From assembly GCF_020541265.1 (NCBI RefSeq), contig NZ_CP045925.1, positions 1,054,001 through 1,118,000 of the forward strand: 64,000 nucleotides of DNA. The letters are read 5' to 3'. Source of the stretch: Profftia lariciata (GTDB lineage: Bacteria; Pseudomonadota; Gammaproteobacteria; Enterobacterales; Enterobacteriaceae). Of this stretch, positions 21,148 through 31,270 are shown piece by piece. The translations under genes were made by a program, and so were the position numbers. The stretch's first letter is position 1. The number at the start of each line of letters is the position of its first letter. The notes beneath the pieces are model-generated. The model ran no database searches. It was not told the origin of the DNA and worked only from the letters and a program-made list of their open reading frames with translations.

Positions 21148-22210
21148 TTAATTAATATTATGCATCTTTATCCGTAAGTTATATTCTACCAAAATCACTT
21201 TACTAAAGATAAAATTAGGATTACCAGGTAAAATACATAGATCACGTACAGTATTATTTAATAATTTAGGAGCAAGATAGATAATAAACTTATTAATAAA
21301 TATAACTTGTTAATAATGCTCCTGAAAGTGATGTATTCCCTGCTTTAACTTATATATAATTCATCTATCTTGTACTTAATTCTACCATTAAACACTTAAG
21401 ATCTAAATTTTAATTATGTTTTAAAATTAATAATTGTGTAAAATATATTGGACAATATTAATCATCGATATAAACACAAACTAATATAGTTACCTCTAGT
21501 TAATAAATAATTTTTATACTCTAAAGTAATACAATTATTAACTGTTAAGAATACATATAGATTGATGTAGATTGTTACTCAGATAATTTTGTTGCGTTTT
21601 AACATCTGATTCGTTCTGATATTTTATTACAAGGATCGTCTGTTAATATAGTAGCACTAAAAGCTTAATCTAGCTGAACTTTTAGTTTAATAATACTATA
21701 TATCTTGATGCGCAGTAACAGATATCATCCATTTACTTTTACTTAATACGATTGCTGTTTTTGTATCTATACACGCTGCTAACTTGCGTAATATAAAAAA
21801 TAATTGAGTACGTATATGTTTTGAAAAACTATAATTAATAGTTTCTTATTAATGCGTTATTATACTATTAACAGTAATATCTGCTAGCTGGAGCTTGAAC
21901 AACTACTTCCTAATAATAGATTTCAATTAAAATTTTGTATAGCTATAACTAGATATCTAATACAAGTTAATATTAGTGTATTAACACGTGGTGTTAGAAG
22001 ATCTTGATGATTAAAGAAGGCAATATAGTAATATATGCTATTGTACTAAATTAGTTGGAGTTCTTCTTCTATTTATAATAGTATGGACTTGAGTATATAG
22101 CTTATTAGTTCATAAATGATAGTCTTCGTTAATAATTGTATCCTGATGTACTACATTATACATAGCCAACATTTTAGATTGATTCTAATAGTAAAATACT
22201 ACTCTTAGTT
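21148..22210 (-). pseudogene. ribD: ribD relic (riboflavin deaminase/reductase)
   Basis: This reverse-strand corpse of the bifunctional RibD enzyme has many stops and frameshifts. From its 5' end downward: NVGYV and VHQDTIINEDYH (near 22160-22100) match NPNVGCVIVKDGEIVGEGYH of the deaminase domain; AYITILPS matches AYVTLEPCSHH, with the zinc-site cysteines lost. IRTQLFFILRKLAACIDTKT and AIVLSKSKWMIS (about 21830-21735) match the start of the reductase domain. FIIYLAPKLLNNTVRDLCIL and PGNPNFIFSKVILVEYNLRI (to the TAA at 21148-21150) match the C-terminal DELIVYIAPKLLGSDARGLC region. The N-terminal 20 residues are not recognisable. It cannot encode an enzyme. It lies far from the ribH relic at 28.8 kb and on the other strand, unlike in E. 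coli, so the locus was rearranged. Confidence 0.85.
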
Positions 22211-23335
22211 AATTTAAATGTTTTTACTATATGAAAATCATCACTATAAATTTTGTTTTTATATATCTAAAAAAATAAATTATTTTTCTTAATTAATATT
22301 GAGTTAGCTATTTAGTTGTTGATTGACTGAGTTTAATATATGTTTAAGAAAATACTTAATATTAATAATATTTGATATGTTATTTTATAATTCTATTCAT
22401 ATAAATAAATTTATTGATTGTTATTAAAAAATATTTTATTTACTAATAATAAGTTACTAAGATTTAACATAATTAATATGTTATATTAGTTTATCTTTAT
22501 AACACATATATTTCTAATATTTTTTTTAAAATTTGTTGTGTTATGATCTATATTGCATAATATTAATTAACCTCATGATATTAATAACGTAAGATATAAC
22601 TATCTAAAAAATTTTAAATAATAAATTAATATAATTTTATATTTTATTAATTTAATAATAGTGCATAATTATTTATAATAAAATAAATAATTATAAAAAT
22701 TAATAAATAATTAAATAACTTGTATAACTATGAAATTAAAGAAATAATATTATATGGATAATATATTCATGATTACTATTAGTAGTATTCATAAAATCAT
22801 AAATATATTTAATAATAATCTAAATATACATTGATTATTTAGATTAAATAGAACTTATATCAATGTATAATGAAACAAAGATACAAGATATTTTTAGTAT
22901 ATACATATTATATGAATAATTATACAATAATTTTATTGAATATTATTATATTTACTAAATTATCATATTTTCTATAATTTAAAATTATAGAATATTTAAA
23001 TAATCGTATTAAATACATTATTTTACAATATAAATATTCGTAAAATAATAAATATTATCATCATATATATAACTAAATAATGCTATTAAATATAAAATAT
23101 CTGTATCTAATAATAATATTTTGTACAATAACCTTATTATTAATCTAGTTTATTTATAATACATTATATATAATACAGTACATTATATAATAATACTAAT
23201 TTATTGCAGATTGAAAATAATACAATTATATTAAAAAATAATATATACTGAATCTATTACTATAATTTTATTTTATTATATTTAACTGCTGACTTTTTTA
23301 TCTTAATTATATGTTATCTTTAGGTTAATTAATTT
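22211..23335. other. A/T-rich spacer upstream of rep
   Basis: No gene remnant is recognised. E. coli has ppiC and ilvC next to rep and nrdR next to ribD; no convincing trace of any was found. The last 30 bases contain the weak rep ribosome site (TAGGT). Confidence 0.55.
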
Positions 23336-25357
23336 ATGCATTTAAATCCAAATCAACAAAAAGCTATTGAATTTGTTACTGGTCCTTGTTTAATTTTAGC
23401 AGGCGCTGGTTCAGGGAAAACGCGTGTTATTACAAATAAAATTGCATATCTAATTAATCAATGTGACTATCAGGCTCGTAATATTGCTGCTGTAACTTTT
23501 ACTAATAAAGCCGCTCATGAAATGAAAGAGCGTGCTTCTCAAAATATGAGTAGTAACAATACTCGTGGATTAATAGTATGCACATTTCATACATTAGGCT
23601 TAGAAATTATAAAAAATGAATATAAAGCTTTAGGAATAAAAAAAAATTTTTCAATTTTTGACTCTCAAGATCAATTTATTTTATTAAAGGAATTAAGTAA
23701 AAAATGGTTAAAAAAAGATCATGATTTACTAAAACAACTATCTTCTACTATATCTAATTGGAAAAATAATCTTATTGAACCACATCAAGCTGCATGCTAT
23801 GCATCATCTGAACGAGATAAAATATTTGTACATTGTTATCAATTATATAATAATCAATTAAAAGCGTATAACTTGCTAGATTTTGATGATTTGATATTAT
23901 CACCAACTCTATTATTACGTGATAATCAAGAAGTACTAGAACGTTGGCAACAACGTATTAATTATTTATTAGTAGATGAATATCAAGATACTAATACTAG
24001 TCAATATGAATTAATAAAATTATTAGTCAGTAAAAACTTACTTTTTACCTGCGTGGGAGATGATGATCAATCAATTTACTCATGGCGCGGGGCATGTCCA
24101 CAAAATTTAGTGCGATTACAAGAAGATTTTTCAACATTACATGTTATTAGATTAGAGCAAAATTATCGTTCTTCACAACGTATTTTAAAGTCTGCTAATA
24201 TATTAATTGCTAATAATATGCATATCTTTAAAAAGAGTTTATTTTCTAAATTAAGTTATGGTAAAAAACTTAAAATAATTACAGTTAATCATGAAGAAGA
24301 TGAAGCAGAACGTGTAGTAAAAGAACTAATATCGCATCATTTTATTCATCAATCATCTTATAGTCATTATGCTATTTTATATCGTGGTAACCATCAATCT
24401 CATTTATTCGAAAAAATATTAATAAAAAATCATATTCCATATAGTATATCTGGTGATACTTCATTTTTTATGCGTCCAGAGATTAAAGATTTTTTAGCGT
24501 ATTTACGTGTATTAACTAACCCAGATGATGATAGCGCATTTTTACGTATTATTAATAAACCGCGACGTGAAATTGGTTTTATAACATTACAAAAATTAGG
24601 TACATGGGCTAATAATCATGGTATTAGTTTATTTCGTGCTAGCTTCGATAGTGGGTTAAAGCAAGTATTAACTAAACGTAAATTAGAAACTCTACAAGGT
24701 TTTACAAAATGGATGCAAGATATAGCTATACTATCTGAACGTGAACCTATGATAGCTATACGTAATCTTATTAATGATATTGATTATAATCGTTGGCTCC
24801 TTGAAACATCTCCTGACTCTAAATCAGCTGAAGTAAAAATAAAAAATATTAATCAATTGTTAACTTGGATGTCTGATATGTTTCAAGGTAATACAATAGA
24901 TCCGTCAATGACGTTAACACAAGTTGTTATGCGCTTTACTATTCGTGATATCATAGGGCAATCTGAAACAGAAAATATTAATCAAGTACACTTAATGACT
25001 CTTCATGCCTCTAAAGGATTAGAATTTCCATATCTTTATCTAGTAGGCATGGAAGAAGGTTTGTTGCCTCATCAAAATAGCATCTATGAAGATAACGTTG
25101 ATGAGGAACGACGATTAGCATATGTAGGTATTACCCGTGCGCAAAAAGAAATAGTGTTTACTTTATGTCGTGAACGCCGTCAATACGGTATATTAGTTAA
25201 TCGTACACCAAGCAGGTTCTTATTGGAGCTTCCTCAAGAAGATTTAGTATGGGATGCGGCGCATCAAATAGTTAGCTCAAAAGAAAGAATGCAGCAAGGA
25301 CAAAACAACATAGCTAATCTTCGTACAATATTAGCACAAGTAAAAAATAAATATTAA
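23336..25357 (+). CDS. rep: ATP-dependent DNA helicase Rep
   Basis: Rep is a superfamily 1A 3'-5' helicase that helps replication forks pass protein blocks. The 673 residues equal E. coli Rep in length. Motif I is AGAGSGKT at 22-29; others are VTFTNKAAHEMKER (Ia), LLVDEYQDTNTSQYEL (II), GDDDQSIYSWRGA (III), RLEQNYRSS (IV), VHLMTLHASKGLEFPYLYLV (V) and VGITRAQKEI (VI). The C-terminal tail with ERMQQGQNNIANL is also kept, which in E. coli binds DnaB. It lies upstream of trxA and rho as in E. coli, but gppA and rhlB between them are gone. Retention of this accessory helicase is notable in a genome this eroded. Confidence 0.97.
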   Translation: MHLNPNQQKAIEFVTGPCLILAGAGSGKTRVITNKIAYLINQCDYQARNIAAVTFTNKAAHEMKERASQNMSSNNTRGLIVCTFHTLGLEIIKNEYKALGIKKNFSIFDSQDQFILLKELSKKWLKKDHDLLKQLSSTISNWKNNLIEPHQAACYASSERDKIFVHCYQLYNNQLKAYNLLDFDDLILSPTLLLRDNQEVLERWQQRINYLLVDEYQDTNTSQYELIKLLVSKNLLFTCVGDDDQSIYSWRGACPQNLVRLQEDFSTLHVIRLEQNYRSSQRILKSANILIANNMHIFKKSLFSKLSYGKKLKIITVNHEEDEAERVVKELISHHFIHQSSYSHYAILYRGNHQSHLFEKILIKNHIPYSISGDTSFFMRPEIKDFLAYLRVLTNPDDDSAFLRIINKPRREIGFITLQKLGTWANNHGISLFRASFDSGLKQVLTKRKLETLQGFTKWMQDIAILSEREPMIAIRNLINDIDYNRWLLETSPDSKSAEVKIKNINQLLTWMSDMFQGNTIDPSMTLTQVVMRFTIRDIIGQSETENINQVHLMTLHASKGLEFPYLYLVGMEEGLLPHQNSIYEDNVDEERRLAYVGITRAQKEIVFTLCRERRQYGILVNRTPSRFLLELPQEDLVWDAAHQIVSSKERMQQGQNNIANLRTILAQVKNKY

Positions 25358-26535
25358 TAATATTCAATTCATATTTTAAATATCATAAACTTATGAGACA
25401 TAAATTATAAGAATAATTTATATATAAAGTCTATTTTTATATTTATTTAATATTTCATAATAACAATAAACATAATGTAGAATACATGATATTGATTTAC
25501 CCTTACAATACATAAAATACTTATGATGCTCTTAATAAATTATCTTAATTAAGATGCATACATTATTGTATCTGTTATTAAAACAGAGTAAATATAAAAT
25601 AATAATTTTTATATGTTTACATATATCATTAAATCATTATATTATTATGCAATAATTATTTAACTAAATAAAATAATTCTTTTAATATAAGAATAAATAA
25701 TAAATATTAGTAATATATAATATAATTAATTAAATTAATATTTTATTACCATGAGGTAATATATTATAAAATAATTTTTAATACAAACAATATGTTTGTG
25801 AAGATATTTTATTGTAACTACAATACTAAAATATGTATTATTTATACATAAAATCAAGTAAAGTAAAAAATATTTTATTATATGTTATAAAACAGATAGT
25901 TAGTTATATTAGGATTAGTTCAATATAAATAATAATGTATGTGTTAAAGTAATCAGTTTAAAAAATTAATTATAAATTGATATCATAAAAGATATTTTAA
26001 AGCAAAAACTTTATTTACATAATAAAATAAATATATTTTATATATTATATATATAAATAATTTTATAAAACACTACAGTATTAATATATGTACTATTATT
26101 TCAGTGAATAGGTAAATTTATTTATCTTAAAATATTAAAAATTAATTTACCTATAATACAATATATTCATTAAAGTTAGTATTATAAGATTTTTATATAG
26201 TATTTTAGAATAAATGTTGATTTATATCTAATTACATGAAATGTTATAAGTTATGAGTATATTCATACCTATTTATATATTAAATAGTAATAGAAATTTT
26301 TTATACATTTATATAATATATAACTTATTAAGTATAAATATAGTGAATACAATATGTACAGTAAAGTAACATATTAATGATATATAATAATAATTTTATT
26401 ATTTATTTGTGAAATGCTAACTGTATATAAGATGTATTTATTACAAGAAATACTTAATATTATTTATAACACACAACACATTAATGATAAATAAAATATT
26501 TTCAATATAGATTTAATCTTATGGAGGAATTTAAC
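25358..26535. other. A/T-rich spacer between rep and trxA
   Basis: E. coli carries gppA and rhlB here. I searched both strands by eye and recognised no helicase or phosphatase motif. The final bases contain a strong trxA ribosome site (GGAGG at 26523-26527). Confidence 0.55.
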
Positions 26536-26862
26536 ATGGGTGATAAAATTATTTATCTTAGTGATACTATCTTTGATTCTTTTGTATTAAAATCTAAAAA
26601 CGCTATTTTAGTAGATTTTTGGGCAGAATGGTGTGGTCCATGTAAGATGATTGCTCCTATTTTAAATGAAATAGCAATTCAATATGGAAATAAGTTAATT
26701 GTTTGTAAACTTAATATAGATAACAATCCAACTACTGCGCTAAAGTTTAATATTCGAAGCATTCCTACTTTATTACTATTTCAAAATGGAGTTGTTATTG
26801 CGACTAAAATAGGTTCTATATCAAAAAAACAATTAGAATCATTCTTGAATGTTAATTTATAA
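26536..26862 (+). CDS. trxA: Thioredoxin 1
   Basis: TrxA is the cytosolic dithiol reductant for ribonucleotide reductase, methionine sulfoxide reductase and others. I start it at the ATG at 26536, not the in-frame ATG at 26521, because GGAGG lies 8 bases upstream and the product MGDKIIYLSD aligns with E. coli MSDKIIHLTD. This gives 108 residues against 109. The redox motif WCGPC places the cysteines at 33 and 36; the buried Asp27 and the cis-proline loop RSIPTLLLF are present. It is in the usual position upstream of rho. Confidence 0.97.
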   Translation: MGDKIIYLSDTIFDSFVLKSKNAILVDFWAEWCGPCKMIAPILNEIAIQYGNKLIVCKLNIDNNPTTALKFNIRSIPTLLLFQNGVVIATKIGSISKKQLESFLNVNL

Positions 26863-27307
26863 AATAGATATTTATTAGTTTTTAAATAATTAATTATCAA
26901 AGTTATATCTAATTATTTAGCAGTTAGTTATATGTTTTTAAATTTAATATATTTATAATAAAGTACCTACCTATATTTTTAACAATCAATATATAATATA
27001 TTTTTTTGTTGTACAATTTCTTAATTTTTAATATTAGTTATGATTATTTTTTGCAAATTATTCTTTTTGTTATAATTAAAGTAATCAATAAAGAGTATAT
27101 AAAAATAAAAAATACAAGCACCTTTATGTCGTCAATAAGTATATACTAATTAAATATTGAATTTTTTATTATTATATTTGTGTTATTGATCCGCAATGTA
27201 ATTCAATATTACATGCTGTAAAGTTCACAAACAGGAATAAATAATTTCTGTTATACCATTCACAATACGTTCAAGATGTATACCTCTAGTTTAAAGAATT
27301 AACCATT
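26863..27307. other. Spacer and probable leader region of rho
   Basis: The 445 bases between trxA and rho correspond to the E. coli rho leader, which encodes the rhoL leader peptide and takes part in rho autoregulation. No rhoL-like reading frame is clear. The part after about 27180 is richer in G and C than ordinary spacer here and holds an imperfect hairpin (listed separately), suggesting that some leader function remains. This is inference. Confidence 0.4.
27193..27216 (+). promoter_or_regulatory. Imperfect hairpin in the rho leader
   Basis: GCAATGTAAT (27193-27202) pairs with ATTACATGC (27208-27216) around a 5-base loop, with one bulged A. It lies about 90 bases before the rho start, in a relatively G/C-rich patch. 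A role in rho autoregulation is possible but unproven. Confidence 0.25.
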
Positions 27308-28567
27308 ATGAATCTTACCGAATTAAAAAATACGCCGGTTTCTGAGTTAATTACTCTCGGCGAAAATGTGGGTCTCGAAAATTTAGCTCGTATGCGCAAA
27401 CAAGATATAATTTTTGCAATCTTAAAACAACATGCAAAAAGTGGCGAAGACATCTTCGGTTATGGGGTGTTAGAAATATTACAAGATGGCTTTGGATTTC
27501 TTCGTTCTGGAGATAGCTCATATCTTGCTGGTCCTGATGATATTTATGTATCTCCAAGTCAAATACGTCGTTTTAATTTACGTACCGGTGATACTATTTC
27601 TGGTAAAATACGTCCACCAAAAGAAGGTGAGCGTTATTTTGCTTTATTAAAAGTCAACGAAGTAAACTACGATAAACCAGAAAATGCCCGTAATAAAATT
27701 CTATTTGAAAACCTTACTCCTTTACATGCAAACGCTCGTCTTTATATGCAACGAGGTAATGGTTCTACTGAAGATTTAACTGCTCGCGTACTGGATTTAG
27801 CTTCTCCTATCGGTCGTGGTCAGCGAGGTCTTATAGTGGCTCCGCCAAAAGCTGGTAAGACTATGCTTTTGCAAAATATTGCACAAAGTATAGCTTATAA
27901 CCATCCTGAATGTACTTTAATGGTTCTACTGATAGACGAACGTCCAGAAGAAGTTACAGAAATGCAACGTTTGGTTAAAGGTGAAGTAATTGCATCTACT
28001 TTTGATGAGCCAGCTTCCCGTCATGTTCAAGTTGCTGAAATGGTAATAGAAAAAGCTAAACGTTTAGTAGAACATAAAAAAGATGTTATTATTCTTTTAG
28101 ACTCCATTACTCGTTTAGCTCGTGCTTATAATACTGTGGTACCTGCATCAGGTAAAGTTCTTACTGGTGGCGTAGATGCCAATGCTTTACATCGTCCAAA
28201 ACGATTTTTTGGTGCTGCACGTAATATGGAAGAAGGAGGTAGTCTTACAATTATTGCTACTGCTTTAGTTGATACAGGCTCTAAAATGGATGAGGTGATA
28301 TATGAGGAATTTAAAGGTACCGGTAATATGGAGTTACACCTTTCTCGTAAAATTGCTGAAAAACGTGTATTTCCAGCAATTGACTATAATCGTTCTGGTA
28401 CTCGTAAAGAAGAACTGCTAACAACTTCTGAAGAACTACATAAAATGTGGATCTTACGCAAGATAATTCACCCTATGGGTGAAATAGATGCAATGGAATT
28501 TCTCATGAATAAACTAGCAATGACAAAAACAAATGATGATTTTTTTGATATGATGAAACGTTCGTAA
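27308..28567 (+). CDS. rho: Transcription termination factor Rho
   Basis: Rho is the hexameric RNA-dependent ATPase that ends transcription of untranslated RNA. It has 419 residues, the same as E. coli, and is one of the best conserved proteins in the window. It has the N-terminal helix bundle and the cold-shock-like RNA-binding domain (GYGVLEILQDGFGFLRS). Walker A is APPKAGKT at 178-185, followed by LMVLLIDERPEEVTEM, the Walker B LLDSITRLARAYN, the Q-loop VLTGGVDANAL and the R-loop FKGTGNMELHL. The ending MMKRS is standard. In a genome with so much untranslated A/T spacer, Rho may limit spurious transcription. Confidence 0.98.
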   Translation: MNLTELKNTPVSELITLGENVGLENLARMRKQDIIFAILKQHAKSGEDIFGYGVLEILQDGFGFLRSGDSSYLAGPDDIYVSPSQIRRFNLRTGDTISGKIRPPKEGERYFALLKVNEVNYDKPENARNKILFENLTPLHANARLYMQRGNGSTEDLTARVLDLASPIGRGQRGLIVAPPKAGKTMLLQNIAQSIAYNHPECTLMVLLIDERPEEVTEMQRLVKGEVIASTFDEPASRHVQVAEMVIEKAKRLVEHKKDVIILLDSITRLARAYNTVVPASGKVLTGGVDANALHRPKRFFGAARNMEEGGSLTIIATALVDTGSKMDEVIYEEFKGTGNMELHLSRKIAEKRVFPAIDYNRSGTRKEELLTTSEELHKMWILRKIIHPMGEIDAMEFLMNKLAMTKTNDDFFDMMKRS

Positions 28568-28806
28568 TAACTAAATAAAAAATAATATTTAGTATTGTAA
28601 CTAAAATATATTACTTAATAAGTATAGTTATTACTTTAAAGATAAGTAATCTTTATAAGATATAATAAATATTATTTTTTATAATCTAGTTTTATCTAGC
28701 TTATTTCTTCATTCAATCGATACATATAATCATTACAAAGAACAATTATAATATTATTTTAATAATTCAATTTATAGTATATTTAATATACAAAATTAAA
28801 AATTTT

Positions 28807-29265
28807 ATGAAGATTACTGAAAGCATTACAATTACGTCATATGCTAATATGGCAGTTGCTATCGCTCGTTTTAATAATATTATTGATAATAACTTACTTA
28901 ATAGTGCACTTGATACTTTACAACGTATTGTACAAGTTGCCGATGAAAATATGACTATAGTTTGAGTTCCTTTGCTTATTCACTACTATTAGCAGTGTAT
29001 GTATTAATTAATACTAATCAATATAATACAATTATTGTTTTTAGAACAGTTATACGTGGTAAAATGGATCATTTTAAATGTATTACTAATTAATGTAGCG
29101 CGGATCTTACAAAAATTGCTATAAAAGTACTATGCCAATAGCATTTAGCATATTAACAACTAAAGTATTGAATAAGATATTGAGTGTATAGAAAATAAAT
29201 ATGACAATAAAGCTGCTGATGCTGCTCTAATCGCTTTAAAAAAGATTAGCATTATTAAATGCAAT
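28807..29265 (+). pseudogene. ribH: ribH relic (lumazine synthase)
   Basis: This is a recently broken lumazine synthase gene, in the usual place just before nusB. From ATG 28807 an open frame of 52 codons begins MKITESITITSYANMAVAIA and continues RFNNIIDNNLLNSALDTLQR, closely matching E. coli. It stops at TGA (28963-28965), where E. coli has the Trp of VVWVPGAYELPLA. In shifted frames the rest follows: INTNQYNTIIVFRTVIRGKM (TVIRG substrate loop), MPIAFSILTTKVLNK (IPVAFGVLTTESIEQ) and KAADAALIALKKISIIKC (KGAEAALTALEMINVLKA). Several independent lesions make it non-functional. It catalyses the penultimate step of riboflavin synthesis, so the pathway is broken together with ribD. Confidence 0.93.
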
Positions 29266-29292
29266 TACAACTTAATTGTTAAGGATACTCTT

Positions 29293-29712
29293 GTGAAACC
29301 TGTTGCTCGTCATCGTGCACGTGAATATGCTCTACAAGCACTTTATTCTTGGCAAGTATCTAAAAATGATATTACTGATATTGAGTGTCAATTTCTATCA
29401 GAACAAAATATTAAAGATTTTGATGTTAGTTACTTTCGTGATCTGTTGTTCGGAGTAGCTAATCATGCAAAATATCTAGATAATCTTATGATTCCTGTAT
29501 TATCACGTCAACTGAAAGAATTAGGACAGATTGAAAGAGCTGTTTTACGTATTTCTTTGTTTGAATTAAGTAAGCGTATAGATATACCTTACAAAGTAGT
29601 AATTAATGAAGGTATTGAGCTAGCTAAAATGTTTGGTTCAGAAGATAGCTATAAATTTATCAATGGTGTACTTAATAAAATTGCTCTTATTATTCGTATC
29701 TCTACAAAATAA
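29293..29712 (+). CDS. nusB: Transcription antitermination protein NusB
   Basis: NusB binds boxA RNA with S10 (NusE) and supports rRNA antitermination. It has 139 residues, the same as E. coli. The start is GTG at 29293 (protein KPVARHRAREYALQALYSWQ after the initiator), with AAGGA at 29281-29285, 7 bases upstream. The all-helical fold is marked by LGQIERAVLRISLFELSKR and VVINEGIELAKMFGSEDSYK, then FINGVLNKIA. It lies between the ribH and thiL relics, so it is the surviving member of the ribH-nusB-thiL-pgpA block together with pgpA. Confidence 0.97.
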   Translation: MKPVARHRAREYALQALYSWQVSKNDITDIECQFLSEQNIKDFDVSYFRDLLFGVANHAKYLDNLMIPVLSRQLKELGQIERAVLRISLFELSKRIDIPYKVVINEGIELAKMFGSEDSYKFINGVLNKIALIIRISTK

Positions 29713-29889
29713 AATGTTTATTAAATTTTATCTAATAGATATATAGTACACAGTATTTACTGTAATAATTATTATACAAACTTATTTGTATTGCTTATTG
29801 TTATGCATTAAATATAAAAGGTATGAATATATTGACAATATATAATAGTATATGACCAGTTTTTTTAAAAAAACATTACTAAATAACTT

Positions 29890-30700
29890 ATCTGAGTTAT
29901 AAAATACTTTACGAAGTAAAACATGTTAGTAATATTATTTAATTATATTAATTTTATTAAAAATAATATTATTTACAATAAAGATTGTAGATTAGTTTTT
30001 TATATATTTGCTGTTCTTGATCTATTAATAATTATGAATGAAGATAAAAATTAGTTATGATATTGATGATATATAATATAATAGATATTACATTAACTTA
30101 AAATATTATTTATCAGCATCTATATTTTCTAAATTTATATAAATATATTTTAAGATGATAATTACTATAATTTTATTACATAATATGTATTATCTTTTTT
30201 GATTATTTTATACATGCGATAGGAGATATTATGTATAATCCATGAGCTTTTAATATACATATTTAATTAATATCTGTTATCTAGGTTTTATTAAAATAAT
30301 TTATTATATTTAATATTGCTTGTATTATCTAATAAAATAAAGGTAAATAAAAAATATTAGTTAAATATCGTTACATATGAATAAATATATAAAATATCGG
30401 CTATATTATGTAGTTTTTGACTGCTAAATATTAAAGTAATAATTACGATATTTATATTATATAATATTTTTTAAGAAAATTATTATATTGTCATTGGTAT
30501 ATTAAATAATTATTATATATTGAATATTTATATTAATTTTTTATTATTTAATTAATATTTATAGTAGATGTTGCATTCATTCAGGGCATATATAAAATTT
30601 TACATTATTTTTTTGAAAAATCGAGCAATACATACTACAATAATAAGTTAATTATTGATCTTATTATTATATAAATATTTATAACATATTTTCCAAATAT
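29890..30700 (+). pseudogene. thiL: thiL relic (thiamine-monophosphate kinase)
   Basis: E. coli has thiL between nusB and pgpA, and the 1.08 kb here is about the right size. Scattered fragments align at the expected distances: [15 protein letters not shown] (about 29983) with [33 protein letters not shown] then IMYNP-AFNI (about 30195-30255) with [26 protein letters not shown], one Gly codon lost; and VDVAFIQGIYKILHYFFEKS (about 30567) with the IDLSDGLISDLGHIVKAS segment. Stops occur in every frame. ThiL makes thiamine diphosphate, the cofactor of DXS, so its loss implies uptake of the finished cofactor or another route. Borders are approximate. Confidence 0.65.
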
Positions 30701-30793
30701 AATAATGATTAAATAAATATTATACATTTTAGAGATTAAATAATTTTAATTAAGATTAAAACAAATAACAAAAATGCTAAAAATCGTTTACAC

Positions 30794-31270
30794 ATGAATA
30801 ATCTCTGGCATCTATTAGCCACTGGATTTGGTAGTGGATTAAGTTCAGTTATGCCAGGTACTATAGGATCTTTAGTATCTATCCCTTTTTGGTTATTACT
30901 TATACATTTACCATGGCAATTTTATTGGCTCAACGTAATATTAAGTATCTCTATAGGTTGCTATGCCTGTCAATATACAGCAAAAGATATACAAATTCAC
31001 GATCATGCTAGTATAGTATGGGATGAATTCATTGGAATGTATATTGCATTAAGTATGCTACCAATAAATTGCTGGCAGTGGATATTAGGAGGTTTTTTAA
31101 TTTTTCGTTTTTTGGATATATGGAAGCCGTGGCCTATTAGATGGTTTGATCGCAACTTATATGGAGGTATAGGAATAATATTAGATGATGTTATTGCTGG
31201 AATTTTTTCTGCTATAATTATTAATATTATTCATTATATTTTAGCATGTAATAATATTATTTCTTGCTAG
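30794..31270 (+). CDS. pgpA: Phosphatidylglycerophosphatase A
   Basis: PgpA is an inner-membrane lipid phosphatase that converts phosphatidylglycerophosphate to phosphatidylglycerol. It has 158 residues, against 172 in E. coli; the missing residues are the extra hydrophilic N-terminus before MxNxWHLLA. Conserved features are GFGSGLSSVMPGTIGSL, the acidic HDHASIVWDEFIGM catalytic region, FRFLDIWKPWPIRWFDRN, and the second acidic pair in GIILDDVIAG. There are about three to four membrane helices. The preceding ATG context (ACAC) has no clear ribosome site. It is the last recognisable gene before a 2.1 kb empty stretch. Confidence 0.95.
   Translation: MNNLWHLLATGFGSGLSSVMPGTIGSLVSIPFWLLLIHLPWQFYWLNVILSISIGCYACQYTAKDIQIHDHASIVWDEFIGMYIALSMLPINCWQWILGGFLIFRFLDIWKPWPIRWFDRNLYGGIGIILDDVIAGIFSAIIINIIHYILACNNIISC

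Noticed and set aside
22211..23335. nrdR, ppiC or ilvC remnants near ribD and rep
   Set aside because: No ordered fragments of these proteins could be read on either strand.
25754..25769. Short inverted repeat (ATTACC...GGTAAT) in the rep-trxA spacer as a terminator
   Set aside because: The stem is only 6 bp and no U run follows; such pairs are expected by chance in this A/T-rich DNA.
28963..28965. TGA at a conserved Trp position in ribH, suggesting UGA = Trp recoding
   Set aside because: Other genes use TGG for Trp throughout, cyoB ends in TGA overlapping the cyoC start, and ribH has further frameshifts, so the gene is simply dead.
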